Origin: CAVPRW01 sp046727435 [NCBI: bacterium]
Lineage (GTDB): Bacteria > Tectomicrobia > Entotheonellia > J063
Length of the DNA: 6,377 bases
Assembly (NCBI GenBank): GCA_046727435.1
Contig: JBKPCR010000058.1
Coordinates: 1 to 6,377 of the forward strand
Direction: 5' to 3'
The notes beneath the pieces were generated by a model. It saw only the letters and a program-made list of their open reading frames with translations. It was not told the origin of the DNA and made no database searches. Both the position numbers and the translations under genes were made by a program. Of the stretch, positions 1-5,798 are shown piece after piece (position 1 is the first letter of the stretch; each line of letters starts with the position of its first letter).

Positions 1-87
1 GCAGGGGGGAGATCTGAGTATCGGTGCAGACGTAATAACTGTCGTCCGATATGCGGGGGGCAGTATCTTGATGGGATGGGAGGGGTT

Positions 88-1188
88 ATGCCACTGACAA
101 CTGTCGCACGTGGAAGGGTCTACGATTGGAGCCACTCCGTCGGGCGTGGCGCCGCATCGGGGACAGGCTTCAATTATCCTCAAACGATGTGCCTCGGCAA
201 AGGCGGCGTCGTCTATGTCGCGAACCGGGGCAACGAAAACAATTTTGGCATGCGTGCGAATAAAGTGCGGATTGGAGCGCCTGGCGAAGAGGAGCTCCTG
301 GGAGAGTTTTTCAAGTGGGGCACCGCCGATGGCCGTTCGACCTGGCCATTTGGCGTGGCCGTTGATAGCCAGGAAAATGTCTACCTCTCAGACGAATGGC
401 AGAACACGATCTCTGTGTTCGACTCGAGTGGAAACTTCCTCCGCAAATGGGGGAAAACGGGCAGCGGCGATGGTGAACTTCTCCGGCCTGCTGGTCTGGT
501 GTGCGAGAAGAACGGCAACGTCATTGTCGTCGATAGCGGCAACAATCGCCTGCAGGTTTTCAGCCCGGACGGCAAGTTCTTGGCCAAATGTGGCAAGAGT
601 GGAACTGGCGACGGTGAATTCAACCAGCCGTGGGGGATCACCCTCGATAACGACGGCAACATCTGGGTCGCCGATTGGAAGAACCACCGTGTGCAAAAAC
701 TATCCCCACAGGGCAAGTTCTTGATGAAGATCGGCGAATATGGAGCGCTGCCTGCACCTCAGGACGCCTATGGGGTTACCTACCTCGGACCGTACATCTC
801 AAACTCAGGTACGCCCGGCTACGTCAAGGCTGGCCTGCTCAATCACCCCACCGACGTCGCCGTTGATACCGATGGTGATATCTATGTGGCTGATTGGGGT
901 AATCATCGAGTGTGTGTTTTCGACTCCGAGGGCACCCCGATTGCGAATCTTATTGGCGATGCGCAGGTGATGTCCAAGTGGGGCCAGCAGAGCATCGATG
1001 CCAACCCCGACATGATGAAAGCCCGGCGGCGGGCGAGAAGCCTGGAGCCTGAATGGCGCTTCTGCTTCCCGACAGCGGTCGACTTCGATCCGGAAACCGA
1101 CCGCATCATCGTGGCCGAAAGCCAGCGGAATCGCCTACAGATTTATCGCAAAGTACGTGATTACGTGGATTTCCAGGCAAACCTGTAA
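88..1188 (+). CDS. NHL-repeat six-bladed beta-propeller protein
   Basis: The protein is 366 residues from ATG 88, which follows a GGGAGG at 78-83. An in-frame ATG at 76 lacks a good ribosome site, and the frame stays open to the left window edge, but the residues encoded there do not look like propeller. About six NHL blades are visible, near residues 27-60, 84-120, 131-167, 178-213, 250-285 and 326-354, each with the pattern P.G(V/I)..D..(G/E)N(V/I)(Y/W)V.D..N.R(V/I)..(F/L)...G. Typical stretches are WPFGVAVDSQENVYLSDEW and HPTDVAVDTDGDIYVADWGN. Blade 4 to 5 has a long linker (about 216-249), and blade 5 to 6 has a basic insertion (about 286-325, containing KARRRAR). There is no signal peptide or membrane segment, so it is probably cytoplasmic. 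NHL propellers are usually binding scaffolds or, in SMP-30-like relatives, lactonases; no catalytic site or ligand can be assigned here. The family call is firm, the function unknown. Confidence 0.92.
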   Translation: MPLTTVARGRVYDWSHSVGRGAASGTGFNYPQTMCLGKGGVVYVANRGNENNFGMRANKVRIGAPGEEELLGEFFKWGTADGRSTWPFGVAVDSQENVYLSDEWQNTISVFDSSGNFLRKWGKTGSGDGELLRPAGLVCEKNGNVIVVDSGNNRLQVFSPDGKFLAKCGKSGTGDGEFNQPWGITLDNDGNIWVADWKNHRVQKLSPQGKFLMKIGEYGALPAPQDAYGVTYLGPYISNSGTPGYVKAGLLNHPTDVAVDTDGDIYVADWGNHRVCVFDSEGTPIANLIGDAQVMSKWGQQSIDANPDMMKARRRARSLEPEWRFCFPTAVDFDPETDRIIVAESQRNRLQIYRKVRDYVDFQANL

Positions 1189-1204
1189 CGGTTTGCGAGC
1201 CTCT

Positions 1205-1234
1205 GCGACGCGAAACGCATGATCTTCGCGTCGC
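1205..1234 (+). terminator. Strong hairpin after the NHL gene, candidate terminator
   Basis: A perfect 10-bp stem, GCGACGCGAA at 1205-1214 and TTCGCGTCGC at 1225-1234, closes a 10-nt loop and begins 16 nt after the NHL stop codon. Position and stability fit transcript termination or 3'-end protection. There is no clear T-run after the stem, so it is not a textbook Rho-independent terminator. Confidence 0.55.
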
Positions 1235-1247
1235 CAAGCTTCCCGTT

Positions 1248-1293
1248 GTGTCCTGTCCCCCTTGACTCAGCTAAGATCGGGGAGACAGGACAC
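1248..1293. repeat. Long imperfect palindrome, REP/MITE-like element
   Basis: GTGTCCTGTC (1248-1257) is the exact reverse complement of GACAGGACAC (1284-1293). Inside it, CCCC (1258-1261) can pair with GGGG (1279-1282) with A1283 bulged. This gives a stem of about 14 bp around a 17-nt loop (1262-1278), and two G-T wobbles could extend it outward. It lies only 13 nt after the preceding hairpin. Such compact, GC-rich palindromes in intergenic DNA are typical of REP-type elements mobilised by Y1 (RAYT) transposases, but no transposase is present here and only this one copy is visible. It could instead be a second terminator stem. Confidence 0.6.
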
Positions 1294-1546
1294 GGGTAGC
1301 GCGCCTACGTCAATAGATCGCTTTCCTACCGTATTCCCTGTGTTTCAGGGGCCCATTCCAATTCTAGCGTTTGCACAACGGCTTCTCTTCAATCGAGCGT
1401 TTATCGTACGGTTTCCAGCCGGAATGGGTGCGTCACCTGATGCCCTGAAGGCCTGCAGGTAAAGGAAAATCTTTCGCCAGTGCAGAATTAGCTTCCTTGA
1501 GAGGGTAGGCCACCCACGAGCTAACCCTCCATGAAAGGGGGAGTCC
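1294..1546 (+). other. Gene-free, fold-rich leader region of the MOSC gene
   Basis: No credible gene is present. Inverted pairs suggest RNA structure: TTCAGGG (1344-1350) with CCCTGAA (1443-1449), and nested inside it CCCATTCC (1352-1359) with GGAATGGG (1421-1428). A competing pair is ACCGTA (1328-1333) with TACGGT (1407-1412), and there is a local hairpin CCCTG/CAGGG (1336-1350). Near the MOSC start, GAGGGT (1501-1506) can pair with ACCCTC (1524-1529), and CTCC (1527-1530) can pair with GGAG of the Shine-Dalgarno (1540-1543). These alternatives could form a translational switch, but they could also be chance or remnant palindromes. I did not find a convincing sigma70 promoter. Confidence 0.35.
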
Positions 1547-2026
1547 ATGGGAGAGGTGGTGTCAATTCACATCGTACGCCAGCGTCATGGCGTAGTGGAA
1601 GCCGTTGAGCGGGCAACGGTGCAAACGAACTATGGTCTGCAGGGGGACTGGCGGTCACGTCGGAATCGTAGTGGTCAACTCACCCTGATCGAGGCCGAAG
1701 TGTTGACGGAGGTCGAGCACCTCCTCGGGGCTCCCGTACCTTCAGGGGCAAGCCGGCGCCAAGTCGTCGTCCGCGGTGTTAAACTAAACGACCTGATCGG
1801 GCAGCGGATCCGCATTGGGGAGGTGCGCGTCTTCGTCGAAACTCCTTGCGATCCCTGCGCGAGGATGGAGGAAACGATTGGTGATGGGGCTCGGAACGCG
1901 TTGGAGAGGCGTGGGGGGGTGCGGTGTTTTGTCCTTGCAGGGGGTGAACTTCAAGTTGGCGATTCCATCATCGAAGAGCCATTTCAGGAGCAGATATTGG
2001 AACGACCATCCCCAATTCCAACGTAA
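1547..2026 (+). CDS. Small stand-alone MOSC-domain protein
   Basis: The protein is 159 residues, starting at ATG 1547 just after the purine-rich AGGGGGAG (1536-1543). It is essentially one MOSC (MOCO sulfurase C-terminal) domain: a beta-rich start (VVSIHIVRQ), GLQGDWRSRRNRSGQLTLIE at 30-49, RQVVVRGVKLNDLIGQRIRIG at about 71-91, the conserved cysteine motif PCDPCARME (C101 and C104), and RGGVRCFVLAGGELQVGD near the end. In characterised family members the conserved cysteine is proposed to carry sulfur or bind molybdenum-cofactor ligands, as in YiiM/YcbX-type proteins and mARC. Short stand-alone versions are common in bacteria and mostly unassigned. It is probably cytoplasmic, with no signal peptide. 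No molybdenum enzyme or cofactor gene lies in the window, so its partner is unknown. It converges with the EI24 gene across 57 nt in which I see no convincing terminator. Confidence 0.92.
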   Translation: MGEVVSIHIVRQRHGVVEAVERATVQTNYGLQGDWRSRRNRSGQLTLIEAEVLTEVEHLLGAPVPSGASRRQVVVRGVKLNDLIGQRIRIGEVRVFVETPCDPCARMEETIGDGARNALERRGGVRCFVLAGGELQVGDSIIEEPFQEQILERPSPIPT

Positions 2027-2083
2027 TTGGTCAGGTGGTATTCGAGAGGCCTCATGATTCCCTATGGGGCTTTGTCTGGCAGC

Positions 2084-2779
2084 TTAAACCAATGGACTGT
2101 TATACGGCGCGGGGGGCGTTTTGGGTGTGATGATAGCCGTCACAAGGTGGACCATGAACGCCGTCGCCAGCAGCGGTGCCACCAGATTGACCACCGGAAG
2201 CGTCAACAGCCCGGCGATTACCAATCCAGCGATGAGGAACCGCAGACGGCGCGCGTGCCGTAATCGCTGAGCGCTACGTGGGTCGAGACGGCGTAACGCC
2301 ACCACCTCGAAGTATTCACGTCCAAGCAGGTAGGCATTGAGGCCGTAGAACACGATCACATTGAGTATAGGCACAAGGTACAGCGGTAGGGCGATCAGAT
2401 TTAGCACCACCATCACACTGGTAAACTTGAGCGCCACCGCAATGCTTTGCCAAAATGACAAGGGGACGGGGGCAGGCAGGAGCGGATAGTATTGCGTCTC
2501 GACGGCGGTAATGATCCGCTCGATAAACAGGCTGAGCACCAGGGTGGCCACGGCCGGAAACAGCAGCCAGGTGAGAACGAGGACGGCAAGTCCCCCCACC
2601 ACATCGACCAAGATATCGATCCACCAGATGTCGGCGACTGACACATGCGCCAACACCGCCCACACGATGACATACAAGCCAATAAATGCAGCGGTGGTGA
2701 TCAAGATACCATGCCACAGGACACGCCAGAAGGCGCGCTCCTTCAGGAGGGTCAAAGCCCTGCTGAACGCCAACACCAT
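2084..2779 (-). CDS. EI24/CysZ-family integral membrane protein
   Basis: The protein is 231 residues from the ATG at 2779, which has AAGAAGGA (2794-2787) 7 nt upstream. A longer form from ATG 2797 (237 residues) is possible, but its upstream AGGG abuts the codon with no spacing. Hydrophobic segments lie at about residues 19-44, 58-88, 116-144 and 180-214. The family signature NAYLLGREYFE (about 148-158) and the ERIITAVETQYYP stretch (about 87-99) are well preserved. PF07264 includes the sulfate permease CysZ and the eukaryotic EI24 protein; many bacterial members are uncharacterised, so sulfate transport is not claimed. The C-terminal tail is Pro-rich (ITPKTPPAPYNSP). It is probably co-transcribed with the Cys-rich gene upstream, 60 nt away. 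The family call is strong and the substrate unknown. Confidence 0.9.
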   Translation of the reverse strand: MVLAFSRALTLLKERAFWRVLWHGILITTAAFIGLYVIVWAVLAHVSVADIWWIDILVDVVGGLAVLVLTWLLFPAVATLVLSLFIERIITAVETQYYPLLPAPVPLSFWQSIAVALKFTSVMVVLNLIALPLYLVPILNVIVFYGLNAYLLGREYFEVVALRRLDPRSAQRLRHARRLRFLIAGLVIAGLLTLPVVNLVAPLLATAFMVHLVTAIITPKTPPAPYNSPLV

Positions 2780-2786
2780 AGGTATG

Positions 2787-2794
2787 TCCTTCTT
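2787..2794 (-). promoter_or_regulatory. Ribosome binding site deciding the EI24 start
   Basis: AAGAAGGA on the minus strand lies 7 nt before the ATG at 2779. It overlaps codons 2-4 of the longer candidate ORF (start 2797), so use of the shorter start is favoured. Confidence 0.55.
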
Positions 2795-2804
2795 CATCCC
2801 TGCG

Positions 2805-2820
2805 CCGGTTCTGGAACCGG
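2805..2820. repeat. Perfect 16-bp dyad CCGGTTCTGGAACCGG
   Basis: Two 7-bp arms (CCGGTTC and GAACCGG) flank a 2-bp centre, in the 60-nt gap between the Cys-rich gene and the EI24 gene. It could be a regulator's operator, a processing or attenuating hairpin between the two genes, or a REP half-site. A 2-nt loop is too tight for a full hairpin, so a folded form would lose the innermost pair or two. No T-tract follows on the minus strand, so it is not an intrinsic terminator. Confidence 0.45.
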
Positions 2821-2839
2821 ATTCATGACGAAGTTGGGG

Positions 2840-3142
2840 CTAGGATAGGGCTATAAACGGCAGCTCCATCTGGCAGCCGAGACAGTACGCGAAGGCACGC
2901 TCTGCACTCCTTAGACCATACACTGGACCACATCCCGCTTCATGCCCCGCATAATTATGACCGAACCAGAGGACTTCCCAGCTCCCCTCCAAGCCAAGTT
3001 CTTCCAAAACCTCTGCCTGCTCATGCAGGTCGAGCTCACACCAGGGGCAATCGATCTCGATGGCCACGTGGATGGCATGCGTGCAGAGGCATTGATCAGT
3101 TTCCGTGATGTATTCGTGACATTGCTCACAGATGCCGTTCAT
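2840..3142 (-). CDS. Small Cys-rich protein, probable zinc ribbon
   Basis: I do not recognise this as a named family. It is 100 residues from ATG 3142, which has AGGAGG at 3156-3151, 8 nt upstream. The frame is open further upstream to 3241, but those codons run into the divergent gene and lack a ribosome site. Cysteines are clustered: C5-x2-C8, C18-x-C20, C32-x2-C35 (CPWC), C71, and C87-x2-C90, with several His (9, 22, 25, 40, 62, 67). Two or more zinc sites of zinc-ribbon or rubredoxin-like type are likely. The middle (about 36-60) looks helical and acidic (LHEQAEVLEELGLEGSWEVLW). There is no signal peptide or membrane segment. It precedes the EI24 gene in the same direction. A role in metal binding or protein contact is inferred, not shown. 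Confidence 0.78.
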   Translation of the reverse strand: MNGICEQCHEYITETDQCLCTHAIHVAIEIDCPWCELDLHEQAEVLEELGLEGSWEVLWFGHNYAGHEAGCGPVYGLRSAERAFAYCLGCQMELPFIALS

Positions 3143-3150
3143 TCGGGTTC

Positions 3151-3156
3151 CCTCCT
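3151..3156 (-). promoter_or_regulatory. Shine-Dalgarno of the Cys-rich gene
   Basis: A consensus AGGAGG on the minus strand, 8 nt before ATG 3142, fixes the start and excludes the longer open frame that begins at 3241. Confidence 0.75.
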
Positions 3157-3188
3157 CTCCGTCACTTCCCCATGAAGGCCCGTTCGGA

Positions 3189-3194
3189 TACAAT
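3189..3194 (+). promoter_or_regulatory. Candidate -10 box (TACAAT) for a leaderless transcript
   Basis: TACAAT ends 6 nt before ATG 3201, so a transcript from it would start at or next to the start codon. No Shine-Dalgarno precedes this ATG. The -35 region at about 3166-3171 (TTCCCC) is a poor match to TTGACA, so the call rests on the -10 hexamer and its position. Confidence 0.35.
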
Positions 3195-3200
3195 AGCCGT

Positions 3201-4493
3201 ATGATTCTAGCAGAGATCCAGCAATATATCGAAGACCGCACGCATGGGGAGGTGCTCTACCCTTGTTATGAGTCCTACAGTCTCTCCAAGATCCCCTCAA
3301 CCGTGTTGGCGCTGCAGGGAATCCCCCAACCGGATCATGCCCTTCTCAAGATTGTCGAGCAGACCGTAGCTCACCGCCGGTATCCGCCAAAAGTTGTCGT
3401 CTTGCTGATCGATGGCTTTGGCTGGCATCAGTGGCTGCAATACGCCGAGCGCTACGACTTCTTCAACCGCGTCACCGCGCGCGGCGTCGTGGCACCGATC
3501 ACGACTGTCTTCCCCTCGACCACTGCCGCGGCTCTCACCACCATCCATAGTGGCATGACGCCCCTGGAACATGGCCTCCCAGAGTGGTGGGTGTATTTTG
3601 ACGAGCTCGACACCATCGCCGCCAGTCTCCCGTTCACACCACTGGGTGGACGTGGCAGGGATAAGTTGTTGGAGGCGGGGGTCAAGCCCTCCATCTTATT
3701 CCGGGAGAAGACCATCTATCAGATGTTGGCGAGCGCCCACGTGCCCTCCTTCACCCTGATCAGGGATGCCTACGCGCGCAGCGCCTACTCATCGGTCGTG
3801 CATAAGGGGAGCGTGACGGTGCCCTTTATCAATTCATCCGATTTGTTGGTCAATCTACGGCAGAAGATTGTGGAGGTCTCTGGACCAGCCTATTTCTTCG
3901 TATATTGGGACGCGGTCGATGCCATTGCCCACACCTACGGCCCGCACACAGAGCAGTATCACGCCGAGTTGGCGGGGTTTTCCTATTTGCTGCAGCGGGA
4001 ACTCATCGAGAAAATCCCGGAGCATGTCGCGGCCGATATCCTGCTCCTGGTGACGGCTGATCACGGGCACATCAACGTCGCGCCGCGCCAGACGTTGTAT
4101 CTTAATCGCTATCCGAGATTGATGCGAAGTCTGGACGTAAGCCACGCCGGTCGACGCATACCGCCCTGGGGTAGTCCCCGCGACGTCTTTTTGCGCGTTC
4201 AAAAGGACCGCCTGCCCGAGACCGCTGCCTGGTTGACCAAGCGCCTGGCGGGCAAAGCCACCGTCATGACCACCGCTGAGGCCCTGCAGCGCCAGCTCTT
4301 TGGAGTGGGTAAGATCCACCAACGATTCAAGCACCGCGTCGGCAATCTCCTAATTCTGCCCACGCACGATCATCTGATCTGGTTCGAGCATCTCAAGGGT
4401 AAAAAATTCAGCCTGCGGGGCATGCACGGAGGATTGCGGCCGGACGAGATGCTCATCCCATTCGCCGCGGCAAATCTGGTCGCGCTGCAGTAA
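3201..4493 (+). CDS. Alkaline-phosphatase-superfamily phosphodiesterase/nucleotide pyrophosphatase
   Basis: The protein is 430 residues from ATG 3201. An in-frame ATG at 3132 would overlap the start of the divergent gene and adds residues unlike the family. It belongs to the type I phosphodiesterase/nucleotide pyrophosphatase group (PF01663, COG1524). The two-zinc centre is traceable: D71 in VVVLLIDGFGW, the probable Thr nucleophile in TTVFPSTTAAALTTIHSG (T107), D240 and H244 in YWDAVDAIAHTYG, D287-H288 in LLLVTADHGH, and H409 in RGMHGGLRPDEMLIP. The early motif YESYSLSKIPSTVLALQG is also typical. Relatives hydrolyse phosphodiester or pyrophosphate bonds in nucleotides, phospholipids or phosphonates; substrate cannot be told here. 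There is no signal peptide, so it is cytoplasmic, unlike many secreted NPPs. It is divergent from the Cys-rich gene and convergent with the MetE-like gene, 8 nt away. Confidence 0.9.
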   Translation: MILAEIQQYIEDRTHGEVLYPCYESYSLSKIPSTVLALQGIPQPDHALLKIVEQTVAHRRYPPKVVVLLIDGFGWHQWLQYAERYDFFNRVTARGVVAPITTVFPSTTAAALTTIHSGMTPLEHGLPEWWVYFDELDTIAASLPFTPLGGRGRDKLLEAGVKPSILFREKTIYQMLASAHVPSFTLIRDAYARSAYSSVVHKGSVTVPFINSSDLLVNLRQKIVEVSGPAYFFVYWDAVDAIAHTYGPHTEQYHAELAGFSYLLQRELIEKIPEHVAADILLLVTADHGHINVAPRQTLYLNRYPRLMRSLDVSHAGRRIPPWGSPRDVFLRVQKDRLPETAAWLTKRLAGKATVMTTAEALQRQLFGVGKIHQRFKHRVGNLLILPTHDHLIWFEHLKGKKFSLRGMHGGLRPDEMLIPFAAANLVALQ

Positions 4494-4501
4494 GATCATG
4501 G

Positions 4502-5662
4502 TCACCCCCAGAGCCGCTTGGTTGCCAGAGTGGCCCCTTCCTTCAGTGTCTGCAGCTTGGCCCATACGACGCTTGCGGCGACCAACTCCGATCCCGCAAA
4601 TGTGCCAAAGCCACAATCCACGCTGGCGATGACGCGGCTGCGATCCCCAATCGCCTCCACAGCTTGACAGATACGATCAGCCACGACTTCGGGATGCTCG
4701 ACGAAGTTGGTGGTCGAATCGATCACTCCGGGCAGGAAGAGCATTGATTCGGGCAAGGGATGACGCTTGAACACTTTATATTCGTGCTGATGGCGCGGAT
4801 TCGCGAGCTCGAGCGACAGCGCACCGACGTTGGCCCGATAGAGGATCGGTAGGATGGCCTCCAAGGGCACGTCGTAGATGTGCGGGCTGTCATTGTTGCC
4901 CCAGCAGATGTGTAAGCGAATGCGTTCGGGAGGGATGTTGGCGACCGCCTGATTGATGGCGTCGATGTGCGTGGCCACAATCTCTTGGAATCGCTCCAGG
5001 GAATCGTTCTGGAAGAGGCGGGTGTGTTCCATCGCCAGGTCTGGGCAGTCGAGCTGGAGGAGCAGTCCGCGCGAGTGAATGAGCTCATATTCTTTGCGCA
5101 TCTGCTCCGCCAGCGCGAAGACATAGCGCTCGTGGGAGTCGTAATAGGCATTCAGCATCGTTGTAGCAATGATCCCCGGCGACGCCGCCGTCATGAAGCT
5201 CTCGGTGAACGGCCGCGGCAAGGTTTTGATGACGCGTAGGAAGAGGTCACATTCCTTCGCCGCCTCGTTGAGGTCGGTGTACTGTACGTCGGCCATGGCC
5301 TGCGGCGCATTGTTGATTCGAGCGCCGCCCCGACGACGGAATGCCAACATCGCCGCGTAATCCGGGAACTCAGCCATCTCACGTGCGGGAGGGCGCCGGC
5401 TCTCACCGCCAAACCCCCGCATGCGGCGGCTCACATACGTGGAGAAGCCCACACGCGGCTGCTCGCCATCGTTGCCGATGTCGATGCCAACCTCCAGCTG
5501 TTTCCGGACTACATGCTCGACGGCGTCTTCAACCTCGCGATCGAGCTCCGCCTCGTCGATGACCTCACCGCGATCCTGTTGTACCAGCAGATCACGCAGC
5601 TTCGGGTGCCGCGGTAAGCTCCCTACATGCGTGGTCAAAATCCGCTCCTCACTCCGCTGCAT
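4502..5662 (-). CDS. Core-MetE-like, cobalamin-independent methionine synthase II family protein
   Basis: The protein is 386 residues from ATG 5662, with GGAGG at 5675-5671, 8 nt upstream. It is a single TIM-barrel matching the C-terminal catalytic half of MetE (COG0620), without the N-terminal half of the roughly 750-residue enzyme. The zinc ligands can be matched to E. coli MetE: H251 and C253 (RLHICWGN), E285 (LSLELANP) and C350 (SVDCGFGTF). Also present are HVGSLPR (12-18), DIGNDGEQPRVGF (61-73) and LLQLDCPDLAMEH (201-213), the D205 region corresponding to the MetE substrate-binding Asp. Known family members activate a thiol on zinc: methionine synthases, archaeal or bacterial core-MetE proteins with varied methyl donors, and epoxyalkane:coenzyme M transferase. 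The substrate here is undetermined. It lies downstream of a ThDP enzyme gene in the same direction, separated by a palindromic repeat. The family call is firm. Confidence 0.9.
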   Translation of the reverse strand: MQRSEERILTTHVGSLPRHPKLRDLLVQQDRGEVIDEAELDREVEDAVEHVVRKQLEVGIDIGNDGEQPRVGFSTYVSRRMRGFGGESRRPPAREMAEFPDYAAMLAFRRRGGARINNAPQAMADVQYTDLNEAAKECDLFLRVIKTLPRPFTESFMTAASPGIIATTMLNAYYDSHERYVFALAEQMRKEYELIHSRGLLLQLDCPDLAMEHTRLFQNDSLERFQEIVATHIDAINQAVANIPPERIRLHICWGNNDSPHIYDVPLEAILPILYRANVGALSLELANPRHQHEYKVFKRHPLPESMLFLPGVIDSTTNFVEHPEVVADRICQAVEAIGDRSRVIASVDCGFGTFAGSELVAASVVWAKLQTLKEGATLATKRLWG

Positions 5663-5670
5663 GCTGACAT

Positions 5671-5675
5671 CCTCC
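5671..5675 (-). promoter_or_regulatory. Shine-Dalgarno deciding the MetE-like start
   Basis: GGAGG on the minus strand, 8 nt before ATG 5662, supports this start over the one at 5728. The extra 22 residues of the longer frame are encoded partly by the intergenic repeat. Confidence 0.75.
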
Positions 5676-5688
5676 CGAGGTCTGTGCT

Positions 5689-5781
5689 CCCTCTCCCGCC
5701 GGGAGAGGGCTGGGGTGAGGGGTGTCATACAGCATCGCCAGGGTTCCCCTCACCCTAATCCCTCTCCCAGAGGGCGAGAGG
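5689..5781. repeat. Compound inverted repeat (REP/BIME-like) between ThDP and MetE-like genes
   Basis: Two related arms lie head to head. The left arm (5701-5722) reads GGGAGAGGG, a 3-nt middle, then GGGTGAGGGG. The right arm (5746-5768) is its reverse complement with a 4-nt middle, giving 9 + 10 paired bases around a 23-nt loop (5723-5745). Each outer end also forms its own small hairpin: CCCTCTCCC (5689-5697) with GGGAGAGGG (5701-5709), and CCTCTCCC (5761-5768) with GGCGAGAGG (5773-5781, one bulge). Such elements, with this CCCTCTCCC/CCCTCACCC wording, are scattered between genes in many proteobacterial and environmental genomes. It begins 17 nt after the ThDP gene stop and may act as terminator or mRNA stabiliser. 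Confidence 0.8.
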
Positions 5782-5798
5782 ACTGGAGTTCCTGGCCG

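Noticed and set aside
1-87. In-frame extension of the NHL gene to the window edge
   Set aside because: The frame is open, but the residues (many Arg, Cys, Gly) do not continue the propeller, and a purine-rich ribosome site lies just before ATG 88.
110-724. 204-residue open frame overlapping the NHL gene
   Set aside because: Low-complexity Ser/Arg/Thr composition, out of frame with the clear NHL repeats.
1262-1462. 66-residue open frame in the NHL-MOSC gap
   Set aside because: It begins in the loop of the 1248-1293 palindrome, has no Shine-Dalgarno or recognisable motif, and crosses the inverted pairs.
2012-2030. CCAATT/AATTGG inverted pair around the MOSC stop
   Set aside because: Only 6 A/T-rich base pairs and no T-tract; too weak to call a terminator.
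2316-2717. Alternative minus-strand frame inside the EI24 gene
   Set aside because: Shadow frame rich in Arg/Cys/His; the EI24 frame has the membrane segments and the family signature.
3132-3200. Upstream start of the phosphodiesterase
   Set aside because: It would overlap the first codons of the divergent Cys-rich gene. The added residues are not family-like and no ribosome site precedes ATG 3132.
3143-3241. N-terminal extension of the Cys-rich gene to 3241
   Set aside because: It overlaps the phosphodiesterase start, while AGGAGG sits exactly 8 nt before ATG 3142.
3855-4334. 159-residue minus-strand open frame
   Set aside because: Antisense to the phosphodiesterase core, including its metal-binding motifs; no motif of its own.
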